From Dietzia natronolimnaea (GTDB taxonomy: Bacteria > Actinomycetota > Actinomycetes > Mycobacteriales > Mycobacteriaceae): a stretch of 38,417 nucleotides of DNA. The DNA lies in the NCBI RefSeq assembly GCF_002289575.1, contig NZ_NTGA01000033.1, positions 1 to 38,417 on the forward strand, in the 5' to 3' direction. Below are positions 8,303 through 16,291 of the stretch, piece after piece (the stretch's first letter is position 1; each line of letters opens with the position of its first letter). The notes under the pieces are model-generated. The model saw only the letters and a program-made list of their open reading frames with translations. It was not told the DNA's origin and ran no database searches. A program made the position numbers and the translations under genes.

Positions 8303-8805
8303 GATGCGCCTCCTTCAACTGGATCAGATTTGAGTGGTTTTCCTGGTTGGTGACTGGTGTCGCAGGCGAGCATCGGGGAGCGCTCCCCTGTCAGGAGGGT
8401 CATGTGGTGGTCCCCGATGGTGCGAAGAAACAGCTCGTCACATGTGGCCGGGTCTTTGCGGGCGAGCGCCTCGTAGGCAAGCCACATCGAGCGGATACGA
8501 AACCGCACTGAGCCGTGGGCCCACCACCGTGAGCACCACTTCTGGCTCATCCCTCCCGACTCGTAGGCCAGACGGAGGTAGTCGTCGAAGAACGCGAATT
8601 CGTCGGTGAACCGCAGGGATGGCGGCACACCTAGTTCGGTCTCCGCGAACTGCTCCACCTCTCGCTCGATGGTGCGAGCGAGGTGATCCGACAGGCGCGG
8701 TGTCGCCAGCACGTCCTGTACTGCTGCGGGCAGCGCGGTCTTAGCGACCTCACCGATGGTGGCGCTGAACGCCTTGACGATCGGCTCGTCGAATAAGTGG
8801 CTCAC
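8299..8805 (-). CDS. DUF4913 domain-containing protein
   Basis: A 168-residue cytoplasmic protein from ATG 8805, overlapping the coupling-protein stop by four bases. The central part has the spacing typical of DUF4913: an aromatic stretch FAFFDDYLRLAY, the tryptophan signature WCSRWWAHGSVRFRIRSMW, a helix with DPAT, and a closing DHHMTLLTGERSPMLAC. DUF4913 proteins are frequently found next to VirD4-like genes in actinobacterial conjugative elements; their biochemical role is unknown. The N-terminal 70 residues are helical and less conserved. The C-terminus is followed at once by the overlapping coiled-coil gene. A role with the coupling protein is inferred from gene order. Confidence 0.8.
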   Translation of the reverse strand: MSHLFDEPIVKAFSATIGEVAKTALPAAVQDVLATPRLSDHLARTIEREVEQFAETELGVPPSLRFTDEFAFFDDYLRLAYESGGMSQKWCSRWWAHGSVRFRIRSMWLAYEALARKDPATCDELFLRTIGDHHMTLLTGERSPMLACDTSHQPGKPLKSDPVEGGAS

Positions 8806-10532
8806 GCCGCCGTCTCCTTGTTCTTCGGCGCCGGGGGCAGGTCCTGGTGATCCCAGCGCACCATTCGGGCCAGAATCGGCCGACGGCCGGTGGCCAGGAC
8901 GATCATTCGTCCAAAGGGCAGTGCCGCTAGCTCTGCGGCATTGAGGGTCTGCCTCTCGACGATCTGTGTAGACACGGACCTACCGCGATCGCCGCCGCCG
9001 TGGGAGACCGAACGCTGTTGTTCGGTGTGGGTGCCAATGAGGTGGGCCAACTCATCGAGGAAGCGGTAGTCCTTGTGACCGGGGCCGATGACCACGATCG
9101 ACGCGGCCGACCACAGTTTCTTCATGCCCTGCTCCCCCCAGACCTCGACGCCCTGGGCATAGGACTGGAGCACGGTGTCGCAGATGATGCCGCGAGAGCC
9201 GAACGTGGAGTAGTAGTCGGGTAGGCGGGGCCAGCGCACGATGTTGGCGATCTCGTCCAGCGCCGCGGTCACTGGGACCGGCAGACGCGAGCCAGGGCAG
9301 GTGTCGGCGCGGTCGACCAGGGCCTTGAACACGGCCACGGTCAAGATCGACGTCACCGGCCGACCGATCGGGTTCTCCTCATCGGAGACCAGATACAGGG
9401 TGTCGGCGGTGGAGCCTGCGAACGCGACCGGGTCGAATCGCTCTGCGCCGGCCTGCGGGGTCAACCACCGAACGATCTGGCGTCGTCCCAGGCAAGAGAT
9501 CATGTTCTTGGCCGCGGAGAAGACGTTGGAGCGGGTGCGGGGCTCGGCGCGGTACTTACTGGCCAGGTCTGCGGCCTGCGGCCCCCATTGACTGCCCGAG
9601 AGGATCTCGACCGGGGTGGAGTCCTCCAGGTTGGACACCCAGCCGTAGACGTCGGTGATGGGCCGTCCCTCCATCGCTGCCGCCAGGAACAGCGAGGCGA
9701 GCAGGTCGACAGCCTGGCTGTAGAAGTAGGCGTTCGGGTCACTGCCGGCCTCCCCGCGGGCGGTGGCAGCGTTGAAGATCTCGGCGAGCTCCTCGGCATT
9801 GCCGTCCCACCACTGATCGCGGCGCACGAAGTCCAGGGGATCGAAGTACCACCTCGAGGTGTCCAGACCGAGGGCCTTGTCCTGCGGGTCGAGCACCCAG
9901 ACCCGGCCGACCTGCTGCCGAAACGGCATCGTGGCCTCGATGACGTCGCGCTTGCATGAGGTGGAGATGCAGATGCCCGGCGCTCGCCGGATCATCGGGA
10001 TGATCCGGCTGGAGGTCTTGCCCTGCCTGGGACCCCACAGATCCAGGTGCAGGTCCTCCCAACCGCCCCAGAGGTCTTGCCCGGTGGAGACCTCCTTGCC
10101 GATGTACACCCCGGGGACGCTGGTGGCCTCGCCCCGGCTGCGGTTCGCGCGAGTCACGCTCTTGGCAGACAGTGATTTCACGTCCGCGCGGCCGGCGAGG
10201 TGCTGGCTCACGTCGTCCACGCGAGTCTTGCGGGCCTGCCGGCGCCCCAGTGCACCTGCGACACCGCCCAGCAGGGCGCCGGCGATGAGCACTAGGGCGA
10301 CCGCGACGATGGTGGCGCCGGTGGTCCACTCGATCTGTCCTTGCGCCAGGTCGATCACCGCGACTACCGGGTTGCCGGGGACGTCCTGGCCGCTGGCCGT
10401 GAGCTTCTCCCCGAGTGTGACGCACGCCCACACGCCGAGCACCGCGGCCGCGATGAGACCCATGGTGGCCAGTGCGATTGTCGGTCCGGGTTCGCGCGGC
10501 TGTGACTTTCTTGCGACGTCTTTGCCTGCCAT
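8802..10532 (-). CDS. VirD4/TraG-family type IV coupling protein
   Basis: A 576-residue membrane ATPase that links the relaxase-DNA complex to the secretion channel. ATG 10532 has a strong AAGGAG five bases upstream. Two N-terminal transmembrane segments lie at about 19-39 and 72-96. The soluble part carries Walker A WGPRQGKTSS (about 166-175) and Walker B VTAALDEIAN (about 421-430), plus the coupling-protein patterns KRDVIEAT and ERFDPVAF. Length is normal for actinobacterial TraG/VirD4-like proteins. It sits in the transfer operon downstream of the 10564-11127 anchored protein and upstream of the DUF4913 gene, whose start overlaps its stop. The relaxase TraA is its expected substrate although the two genes are over 4 kb apart. 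Confidence 0.92.
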   Translation of the reverse strand: MAGKDVARKSQPREPGPTIALATMGLIAAAVLGVWACVTLGEKLTASGQDVPGNPVVAVIDLAQGQIEWTTGATIVAVALVLIAGALLGGVAGALGRRQARKTRVDDVSQHLAGRADVKSLSAKSVTRANRSRGEATSVPGVYIGKEVSTGQDLWGGWEDLHLDLWGPRQGKTSSRIIPMIRRAPGICISTSCKRDVIEATMPFRQQVGRVWVLDPQDKALGLDTSRWYFDPLDFVRRDQWWDGNAEELAEIFNAATARGEAGSDPNAYFYSQAVDLLASLFLAAAMEGRPITDVYGWVSNLEDSTPVEILSGSQWGPQAADLASKYRAEPRTRSNVFSAAKNMISCLGRRQIVRWLTPQAGAERFDPVAFAGSTADTLYLVSDEENPIGRPVTSILTVAVFKALVDRADTCPGSRLPVPVTAALDEIANIVRWPRLPDYYSTFGSRGIICDTVLQSYAQGVEVWGEQGMKKLWSAASIVVIGPGHKDYRFLDELAHLIGTHTEQQRSVSHGGGDRGRSVSTQIVERQTLNAAELAALPFGRMIVLATGRRPILARMVRWDHQDLPPAPKNKETAA

Positions 10533-10563
10533 GACTGCTCCTTAATGTGGTGTTCGCGCTGGT

Positions 10564-11127
10564 CTATTCGCCGACGGATCTGTACTGGTAGCCGGAGACT
10601 TTCCAGTGGTCGCCGGCGAGCTCCAGCTCGACGGTCACGGTGATCTGCTCGAGTGGGGTGGTCGCTCCGTCGGTGTGCAGCACCTTCTGCTGGAGGAGCA
10701 CCACCCGCTGCGCGGCGTGAGCGTCGCCTGCGACCGGGTCCTGCTCGCCGGCCAGGCTGGCAGCTCCGATCACGCGGTCACCGGACCTGGCCCAGGCCGG
10801 CCACTGCCGGGGCGTGGGATCGGGATCGGGACGAGTCGCCGCTGCGGTGGCCATCGGTCCGGTCAGCTGGTCGGCGATCGCGTGCATCGCATCCCACGGG
10901 GACTGCTGCTGAGCCGGGGTCCACGTGTGGACCCCGGACATCACCGCGACCGCCACCTCGTCTGCCGTGGTGATCGGGTCGATGTGCACGTGTGCGTCGG
11001 TGCCGGGTTCGTCCTCGCGGCCCAGCGTGATCGCTACCGCCACGGCAGCCACCGCTACGGCGATCACTAGTGCCGCTAGTAGGACTAGTTTCATTCTGCT
11101 CATCGCTTGATCCCTCATCTCGTTCAT
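10564..11127 (-). CDS. Single-pass anchored transfer protein (VirB8/TcpC-like role possible)
   Basis: A 187-residue protein from ATG 11127, overlapping the stop of the wall hydrolase by four bases. A single transmembrane helix is at about residues 13-33, after which the protein is extracytoplasmic. The C-terminal 70 residues alternate beta strands and end in ITVTVELELAGDHWKVSGYQ, the kind of W-K-V strand seen in NTF2-like VirB8/TcpC domains. I do not recognise a named family. Two other proteins of this operon (17911-18732 and 22363-23109) share the architecture of an N-terminal anchor plus an alpha/beta extracellular domain. A scaffold role in the secretion channel is inference. Confidence 0.75.
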   Translation of the reverse strand: MNEMRDQAMSRMKLVLLAALVIAVAVAAVAVAITLGREDEPGTDAHVHIDPITTADEVAVAVMSGVHTWTPAQQQSPWDAMHAIADQLTGPMATAAATRPDPDPTPRQWPAWARSGDRVIGAASLAGEQDPVAGDAHAAQRVVLLQQKVLHTDGATTPLEQITVTVELELAGDHWKVSGYQYRSVGE

Positions 11128-12752
11128 GCGCGTCCGAACCGCTCGGCCTCTTGAGGCACGATGACCACGTACTTCTGAGTCTCGGCGTAGGGCGGAACCC
11201 CTCCGTACTGCTGCACCGCTCCCGGGCCAGCGTTGTACCCGGCCAGCATCAGTGCCTGCGGATCCCCGCTGAGTTGGCCGGAGGCGATGCCCTCTCGCTG
11301 GCCCACGGCGATCTCGCACAGGTAGCGGGCGGCGGCCATCGTTGCATCGGCCGGATCGGACGGGGATCCCGAGCCGGGCGGTCCGGCCACCTGACCGTTG
11401 TCGTCGACCTTCGCGCCCTTGGACGCCCACGTGCCAGGCATGAACTGCCCGTAGCCCTGGGCGCCGGCCGGTGACACCGCGGTGGCCTGAAACCCCACCG
11501 ACTCGTGGTAGAGCAACCCGGCCAATAGCGGCGAATCGACCTCGCGGCACACCTGGCCGCCCAGGTCGATCCACCTGCGCAGCTCCTCGGGAATCTCACC
11601 GGTGTTCAGGCTCCGGTGCCCAAAGTCCGGGGCGCAGTCCTCGCCGCCTGCGGCGCCGCTGGTCTCCGAGGAGTCGTCAGCTCCGTCGGTGGGGGCCGAT
11701 CCGTAGCGCTGGTCGTCCGTCGGCTTCCCGCCGCCGACGACGGTGACGTGGACGTGGTCGAAGTGGTTCTCGGTCGGGGTGCCCCGGTCCGGCATCTGGT
11801 TGGGCTGGCCTTCGGCGGGGATGTACATCTGCCGCCAGATCATGTACTCGAGATGGAAGAACTCGCGGTGTGTGAGCAGGTAGTTCTTGATGCGATTTCC
11901 CAGCTCACGGCCCTCGCCCGATTCGTAGTCCGGGATCATGATGTCCACCGCCCGCCCCGAGGGGTGGTCCGGGTAGGCATCGACCGGGCGCCAACCACCG
12001 ATGGTCTGCACTGACGGGAACCGCTGTGCGACGGCCCGGGCGACGCGGATCGAATCGACCTGCAGGTTCTCCTTAGACTGGATCTTGTCCGAATCGGGCA
12101 GCTCCCCGCCAGACGGCGGAACTGGCCGCTTCGGCGAGGACGGGGCCGGGGTCCTGCTGCTGTCCTGGTCGTCTGGTTCGCTCCCGCCGGAGCCCGGGTT
12201 GACTGCCCTGTCGAGCCATGGCTGCGGGTCGGTTTCGCCTCCCCCCGCCAGCCTTCCTCCCTTCCACACCTCAAAGTGCAGGTGAGCGCCGGTGGACTGG
12301 CCGTTGTTGCCCACTTTGCCGATGTGCTGTCCTGCGGTGACGGTGTCGCCCACTTGCACTGCGACCCCGTCGTCCCACATGTGCCCGTAGACGGTCGAGT
12401 AGGGCTTGCCGTCGATCGTGTGGTCGATGATGATCCAGTTCCCGAACCCGGAGGCGGGGCCGGCGGCTGTCACCACTCCCCCGGCCATCGCGTACATCGG
12501 GGTGCCGTCGGGGGCGGCCAGGTCGATGCCCCGGTGATCGGGCCGGTCCGCGCTCTTATACGTCGAGGACACGACGTAGTCGCCCTCGGCGACCGGCAGG
12601 CTGAGCTCGCCGGCGGGCACGCCGCCGCCTCCGGTGATGCCGCCGTCGGGGAGGCACCGGTCGTCACTGTTCGGACCGAGGATCACCACGATCACCAGCG
12701 CCAGCAGGATGACACCGATGACCAGGCCGACGACGAGCTTGACCGGACGCAT
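11124..12752 (-). CDS. Three-domain cell-wall hydrolase: LytM/M23, M15-like and lytic transglycosylase
   Basis: A 542-residue anchored enzyme that would open peptidoglycan for the transfer apparatus. ATG 12752 lies five bases after the stop of the HTH gene. A transmembrane anchor is at 6-26. Domain 1 (about 48-170) is an M23 peptidase with HRGID (H73, D77), YGH (H124) and HLHFE (H157, H159). Domain 2 (about 225-340) has GGWRPVD, HPSGRAVD (H263, D270) and HFDHVHV, an M15-like or ARB_07466-type fold. Domain 3 (about 405-535) is an SLT lysozyme-like transglycosylase with catalytic E417 in YHESVG, GYGQFMPGTW and AGYNAGPGAVQQYGG. All key residues are present. Linkers are Pro/Ser/Asp-rich. Conjugative systems usually carry one or two such domains; three in one chain is unusual. 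Confidence 0.9.
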   Translation of the reverse strand: MRPVKLVVGLVIGVILLALVIVVILGPNSDDRCLPDGGITGGGGVPAGELSLPVAEGDYVVSSTYKSADRPDHRGIDLAAPDGTPMYAMAGGVVTAAGPASGFGNWIIIDHTIDGKPYSTVYGHMWDDGVAVQVGDTVTAGQHIGKVGNNGQSTGAHLHFEVWKGGRLAGGGETDPQPWLDRAVNPGSGGSEPDDQDSSRTPAPSSPKRPVPPSGGELPDSDKIQSKENLQVDSIRVARAVAQRFPSVQTIGGWRPVDAYPDHPSGRAVDIMIPDYESGEGRELGNRIKNYLLTHREFFHLEYMIWRQMYIPAEGQPNQMPDRGTPTENHFDHVHVTVVGGGKPTDDQRYGSAPTDGADDSSETSGAAGGEDCAPDFGHRSLNTGEIPEELRRWIDLGGQVCREVDSPLLAGLLYHESVGFQATAVSPAGAQGYGQFMPGTWASKGAKVDDNGQVAGPPGSGSPSDPADATMAAARYLCEIAVGQREGIASGQLSGDPQALMLAGYNAGPGAVQQYGGVPPYAETQKYVVIVPQEAERFGRA

Positions 12753-12757
12753 CGTCA

Positions 12758-13000
12758 CTACCGGCCTAGCTGTGCCCGCAGTGCGGCGTTCTCGGCTTGC
12801 AGTGCCCGCAGGGTGGAGGAGTTGTGGGCCATCCATGCCCCGGCTGCGACCGCCCAGCGGCGCACGGAGTCGCGGCTGATGCCGAACTCGCGGGCGACGA
12901 CCTCTGCCGCGGCGGAGGTTGAGGGGAACCCGGGCTCCAGGTCGACCAGCCGCTCTACGACCTGGTTGCGGAAGGCGTCGTCGTACGGTGAGGCGTTCAT
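12758..13000 (-). CDS. Small HTH plus leucine-zipper protein resembling IS3 OrfA
   Basis: An 80-residue protein from ATG 13000, overlapping the VirB4 stop by four bases. Residues 5-55 resemble the transposase_8-type helix-turn-helix (YDDAFRNQVVERL and EFGISRDSVRRWAVAAGAW) and residues about 63-79 form a short heptad zipper (LRALQAENAALRAQLG), the same order as in IS3-family OrfA proteins. There is no orfB, no inverted repeat and no frameshift site nearby, and the gene is tightly coupled to its neighbours, so it is not an insertion sequence. It looks like a transposase-derived DNA-binding or dimerising subunit recruited into the transfer operon; its function is unknown. Confidence 0.75.
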   Translation of the reverse strand: MNASPYDDAFRNQVVERLVDLEPGFPSTSAAAEVVAREFGISRDSVRRWAVAAGAWMAHNSSTLRALQAENAALRAQLGR

Positions 13001-14775
13001 GCGATCGCCGCCTGCTGGGACGAGGGCGCGGCGTCGAGGAACTCCCGCAGCCGAGTGTTGGTGTCGTGGATGTTGGTCGCCCGCTCGGTATGGGTCAGCT
13101 GCACGTGGATCGGGATCCCGTGGGTTCCGTCTTTGGACGGTTTGAGCATGAACATGCCCTGACCCAGCGGTCGCTTCTTCTCTTGGCGTAGCTGTGTGCG
13201 CTCGATCGGAGCGCCCTTGGACCACGCGGTGATCATGGCCGCCTCCGCATCGCTGAACTGGAGTACGCCCTTGAGGCGGTCCAGCTCTCCGGCGGGCAGA
13301 CCGCCACAGATGACCATGCCGGCCCGCTCGATGAAGCCCATCGCGGTCTTGACGTCGACCTCATTGGGCAGCGTTTCCAGGTCGCGTCCTGTGTGGGTGA
13401 TCATCAGCAGTCCCGTGCCATCGGTGCGGTTGAGCCTGGTGAGTTCGTCTACTCGCTGCACCATCCCCGCGCCGGCTCCGAGGGTCGCCCACATCTCATC
13501 CAGGATCGCCAGGAAGTAGCGCTGATTGGCCAGGCCGCAGTCGGCCAGCACGTGCGCGGCCTCCATCGCCCCGTAGGCATCCGACCAGCACGCCAGCAAC
13601 ACCCCTGCCTTGAGGGACTGGTCACCGCGCGAGATGGCCGAGACGTCGATACAGATCGCGGGGGCGTCGAGGTCGATCTTGGTGGTGGTGTGCTCAGCGA
13701 AGACCTGTCCCATCACCCCGTCAGTCAGTGACTCCAGGGTCTGTACGAGGGTCTGCACGGTGCGGCGATACTCGGTCTCGTCGGCCACGAACAGCGCGCG
13801 GCGTAGCCCGTCGTTACCCGACCGAATGAAGTCGATCAGATCGCGCAACAGCGGTGGCGAGGAGAACGAGAACTGCCCGGACTCTCGCATGGACCGCAAC
13901 GACGCGGAGATCACCAACCCCTCGAAGTCGGCCAGGGTCCGGCCACGGATCAGCTCGGCCAGAGCCATCACCATCGTCACCTGCCGGGAGTGCACCGACT
14001 CCTCGGTCTCGGTGATCGCCTCGGCCAGCCTGGTGTTGTCCTCGCCCCGGGCGTGCAGTTCCTCCAGATGAGCACGCATCACCGGGATTGCCTCCCCTAG
14101 CGCTCCCGCGGCCAGCGGGTTCAGGTGCCCGTGACCGTGGCCCAGCCGGATCACCTGTCCGCGCTTTCCGGCCGGGGTGACCATCGCGTCGGTCACCGCC
14201 ACGTACTCGCCCTTGATGTCACCAGCGACGATCGGCACATGCCCTTGGGCGACTGCGCCGATGAACTGCTTGCGAATGAGTGTCGACTTGCCCAGACCGG
14301 GTAGCGACAGCACAAAGGCCGAGGGGTTGCCGATGATCCCCGCCTTGAACCACGACAGCACGTCCCCCGAGACGTCCTGCCCCGTTTGGGCGTGGACTCC
14401 CAACGGCACACCCACTGCCGGGGCGGTCGCCCCCACCACCCACGGGTTGAACCCACAGCCGTAGTTCGTCGAGGTCTGCGTCGCACCAGGAGCAGAGGCC
14501 ACAGCCATACGGCCCGAGAACGCGCCCTTGAACCCGCGACCGTCGACCGAGCCGTATCGACTGGTGAACCGGGGCTTGCGGTAGCGGACCTGAGGCGCCT
14601 GTCGCGCGGTGCGCACCTGCTCGGCGCGCTCCGGGTGCTCATCGCACCATCGCTTGTACGCCCGACCTGTCGGAGTCACCACCCACGGAGGCGGCGCGTC
14701 ACCCGCAGTGACGCGCGAGTGCAGCTCCTCGAGCTCGGCCGGCCCGATCGGGGTCTTCGACCGGCGCGCCATCAC
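12997..14775 (-). CDS. VirB4-family conjugation ATPase
   Basis: A 592-residue cytoplasmic ATPase that powers assembly or substrate translocation in the type IV secretion channel. The start at 14775 overlaps the SCO6880-type gene stop by four bases (ATGATGG; a second Met follows at once). Walker A is LPGLGKST (158-165) and Walker B is AILDEMWA (423-430). VDELTRLNRTDGTGLLMITH matches the sensor region of VirB4/TraC proteins. It is shorter than canonical VirB4 (about 800), lacking the long N-terminal domain, which in actinobacterial systems is split off: the adjacent SCO6880-type protein probably supplies it. Both genes are translationally coupled, which fits two subunits of one complex. Confidence 0.9.
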   Translation of the reverse strand: MMARRSKTPIGPAELEELHSRVTAGDAPPPWVVTPTGRAYKRWCDEHPERAEQVRTARQAPQVRYRKPRFTSRYGSVDGRGFKGAFSGRMAVASAPGATQTSTNYGCGFNPWVVGATAPAVGVPLGVHAQTGQDVSGDVLSWFKAGIIGNPSAFVLSLPGLGKSTLIRKQFIGAVAQGHVPIVAGDIKGEYVAVTDAMVTPAGKRGQVIRLGHGHGHLNPLAAGALGEAIPVMRAHLEELHARGEDNTRLAEAITETEESVHSRQVTMVMALAELIRGRTLADFEGLVISASLRSMRESGQFSFSSPPLLRDLIDFIRSGNDGLRRALFVADETEYRRTVQTLVQTLESLTDGVMGQVFAEHTTTKIDLDAPAICIDVSAISRGDQSLKAGVLLACWSDAYGAMEAAHVLADCGLANQRYFLAILDEMWATLGAGAGMVQRVDELTRLNRTDGTGLLMITHTGRDLETLPNEVDVKTAMGFIERAGMVICGGLPAGELDRLKGVLQFSDAEAAMITAWSKGAPIERTQLRQEKKRPLGQGMFMLKPSKDGTHGIPIHVQLTHTERATNIHDTNTRLREFLDAAPSSQQAAIA

Positions 14776-16268
14776 TCGGCCCTCGCAAAACTCGAGATCG
14801 TGGACTTCTGATCGAGCAGAACGCCCAGGCCCAGGCCCGCGGCGAACGCTGCATCCTGCTGGCCGTTGGTCGAGTGCAGCCGTAGCTGCGATCGGTTGCC
14901 GAGTTGGCCGATGATCGCCGCCCCTTGGTCGAGCAGCTCTGTGTCCCGCAGGGTCAGGGTCACCAGCAGCGAGTACTCGCCGAGCTGCCCACCTCGGGCC
15001 AGCGCTTGCCGGGCGGCCTCGGTGCGTTCCAGACGTAGGCCCGCCGTGGCCTTACCGATCGAGCGGGTCTTGTTCGCGGCGTTGACCGCGTCAGTGTGCT
15101 CTTTCTCCACCTGCCGCTGCCCGTCACCGGCGGCGATCGGCCGGTACACCAGCGTGATCCGTTTACGCGGGATGTCCGTTTTCGGCTCCAGCAGCGGCCG
15201 CAGAACGTGGTCCGGGAAGGCTGCTGCCGGCGGGGCGGCCATCTCGAAACTGCGCGAGACCCAGTCTTCGTGCCGGTAGTGGTTCCACTTGGCCACTGCC
15301 GTGGCTGGACCGGCATCCTCCCAGTCCACTCCCAGCGGTTCGGACGCCAAGCGTGCCCTGTTGATGACCTCCTCGAGATCCGGGCGATAGCAGCGCATTG
15401 CCAGACCCACCGCGGCCTCCGGGCTCATCGGCGTGGCCGACACCCCGGCATACTCGAGCCGCTGATACAGGCCCGGAAGTCGGAACCCCAGGTCCGTGGC
15501 CATCGCCTCGGGGTCCTTGCGCTGCATCGCTGTAGCGGCCTTGAACGTGATCGCGATCCAAGACCGGGTCACCAGCTTGCCGCGAGCGAACTCCACCGCT
15601 GATTCGGCCTGAATCCTGCGGGCGATCTCGGGCGTGGACTCGTCTACCGAGTTCTTCACTGCCGCCATGAGGTCCTGGCCGGTGGTCGGGTAGGACTCGA
15701 CTGTCACCGTGGCGGCCACCACGTCGTCGTTGAGCGAGAGGTCGGCCAGCCAGGCTCCCCATTCGGCCGTCATGTCGTTACGGTTGGCAACCGTCAGCGG
15801 CTCCTGCCCACGCGAGGACGCATTGAGCAGGACCGTGTACTGGTTCAATGCTCGGTCTCGGATCAGCGCGAAGTCATTGCCCGCCACGTCTCGGCCGACG
15901 TGCAGCTCGGTCTTGGCCAGTGCTCCCGGTAGCCGGTATCGACCCCCCGGCACTCGTGAGTTGGGTCCGGACCGGTACACCGTCGACCCAGCTGCCTGCG
16001 CCCGCCAGAACTGCCATCTCATTTGTGCCACCTCGTAGAGAGTTCGATTTCCGATACGCAGCACCGCCGGGGCCAGGTACCCCACCGCCAGCACCGCAAT
16101 GAGCGCCCCCGCGCCCAACCCGCCCTGCATCAGGACCAACATCGCCACGATGAACGCAACCCCGGCGATGATCGTCGCCCGCAACGGCAGGCCGAACATG
16201 CCCGTGCGCTGCGACTTCTCGCCCAGCGTGTAGAGCCGCAGGTCCGCCTGCTCGCCTGTCATAGACAC
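14772..16268 (-). CDS. SCO6880-family conjugation membrane protein
   Basis: A 498-residue protein. GTG 16268 is chosen because AGGAG lies 7 bases upstream; ATG 16262 is two codons inside. Two transmembrane segments lie at about 26-70 (ATIIAGVAFIVAMLVLMQ, then AGALIAVLAVGYLAPAVL). The large soluble remainder has the pattern of SCO6880 proteins of Streptomyces and related elements: RYRLPGALAKTELH, SWIAITFKAATA and a GLYQRLEYAGVSATPMSPEA stretch. It corresponds in context to the N-terminal VirB4/VirB3-like module that precedes the split VirB4 ATPase. An in-frame extension reaching 17240 is only an antisense/out-of-frame shadow of the VirB6-like gene and is not used. Confidence 0.88.
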   Translation of the reverse strand: MSMTGEQADLRLYTLGEKSQRTGMFGLPLRATIIAGVAFIVAMLVLMQGGLGAGALIAVLAVGYLAPAVLRIGNRTLYEVAQMRWQFWRAQAAGSTVYRSGPNSRVPGGRYRLPGALAKTELHVGRDVAGNDFALIRDRALNQYTVLLNASSRGQEPLTVANRNDMTAEWGAWLADLSLNDDVVAATVTVESYPTTGQDLMAAVKNSVDESTPEIARRIQAESAVEFARGKLVTRSWIAITFKAATAMQRKDPEAMATDLGFRLPGLYQRLEYAGVSATPMSPEAAVGLAMRCYRPDLEEVINRARLASEPLGVDWEDAGPATAVAKWNHYRHEDWVSRSFEMAAPPAAAFPDHVLRPLLEPKTDIPRKRITLVYRPIAAGDGQRQVEKEHTDAVNAANKTRSIGKATAGLRLERTEAARQALARGGQLGEYSLLVTLTLRDTELLDQGAAIIGQLGNRSQLRLHSTNGQQDAAFAAGLGLGVLLDQKSTISSFARAE

Positions 16269-16291
16269 CAGCTGTCTCCTTGCGCGCTCTT

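Noticed and set aside
11128-11574. Long N-terminal extension of the 10564-11127 protein
   Set aside because: It overlaps the transglycosylase domain of the wall hydrolase in another frame; ATGA coupling fixes the start at 11127.
12758-13000. The OrfA-like gene as part of an insertion sequence
   Set aside because: No orfB, no frameshift site, no terminal repeats; it is coupled by overlap to the operon.
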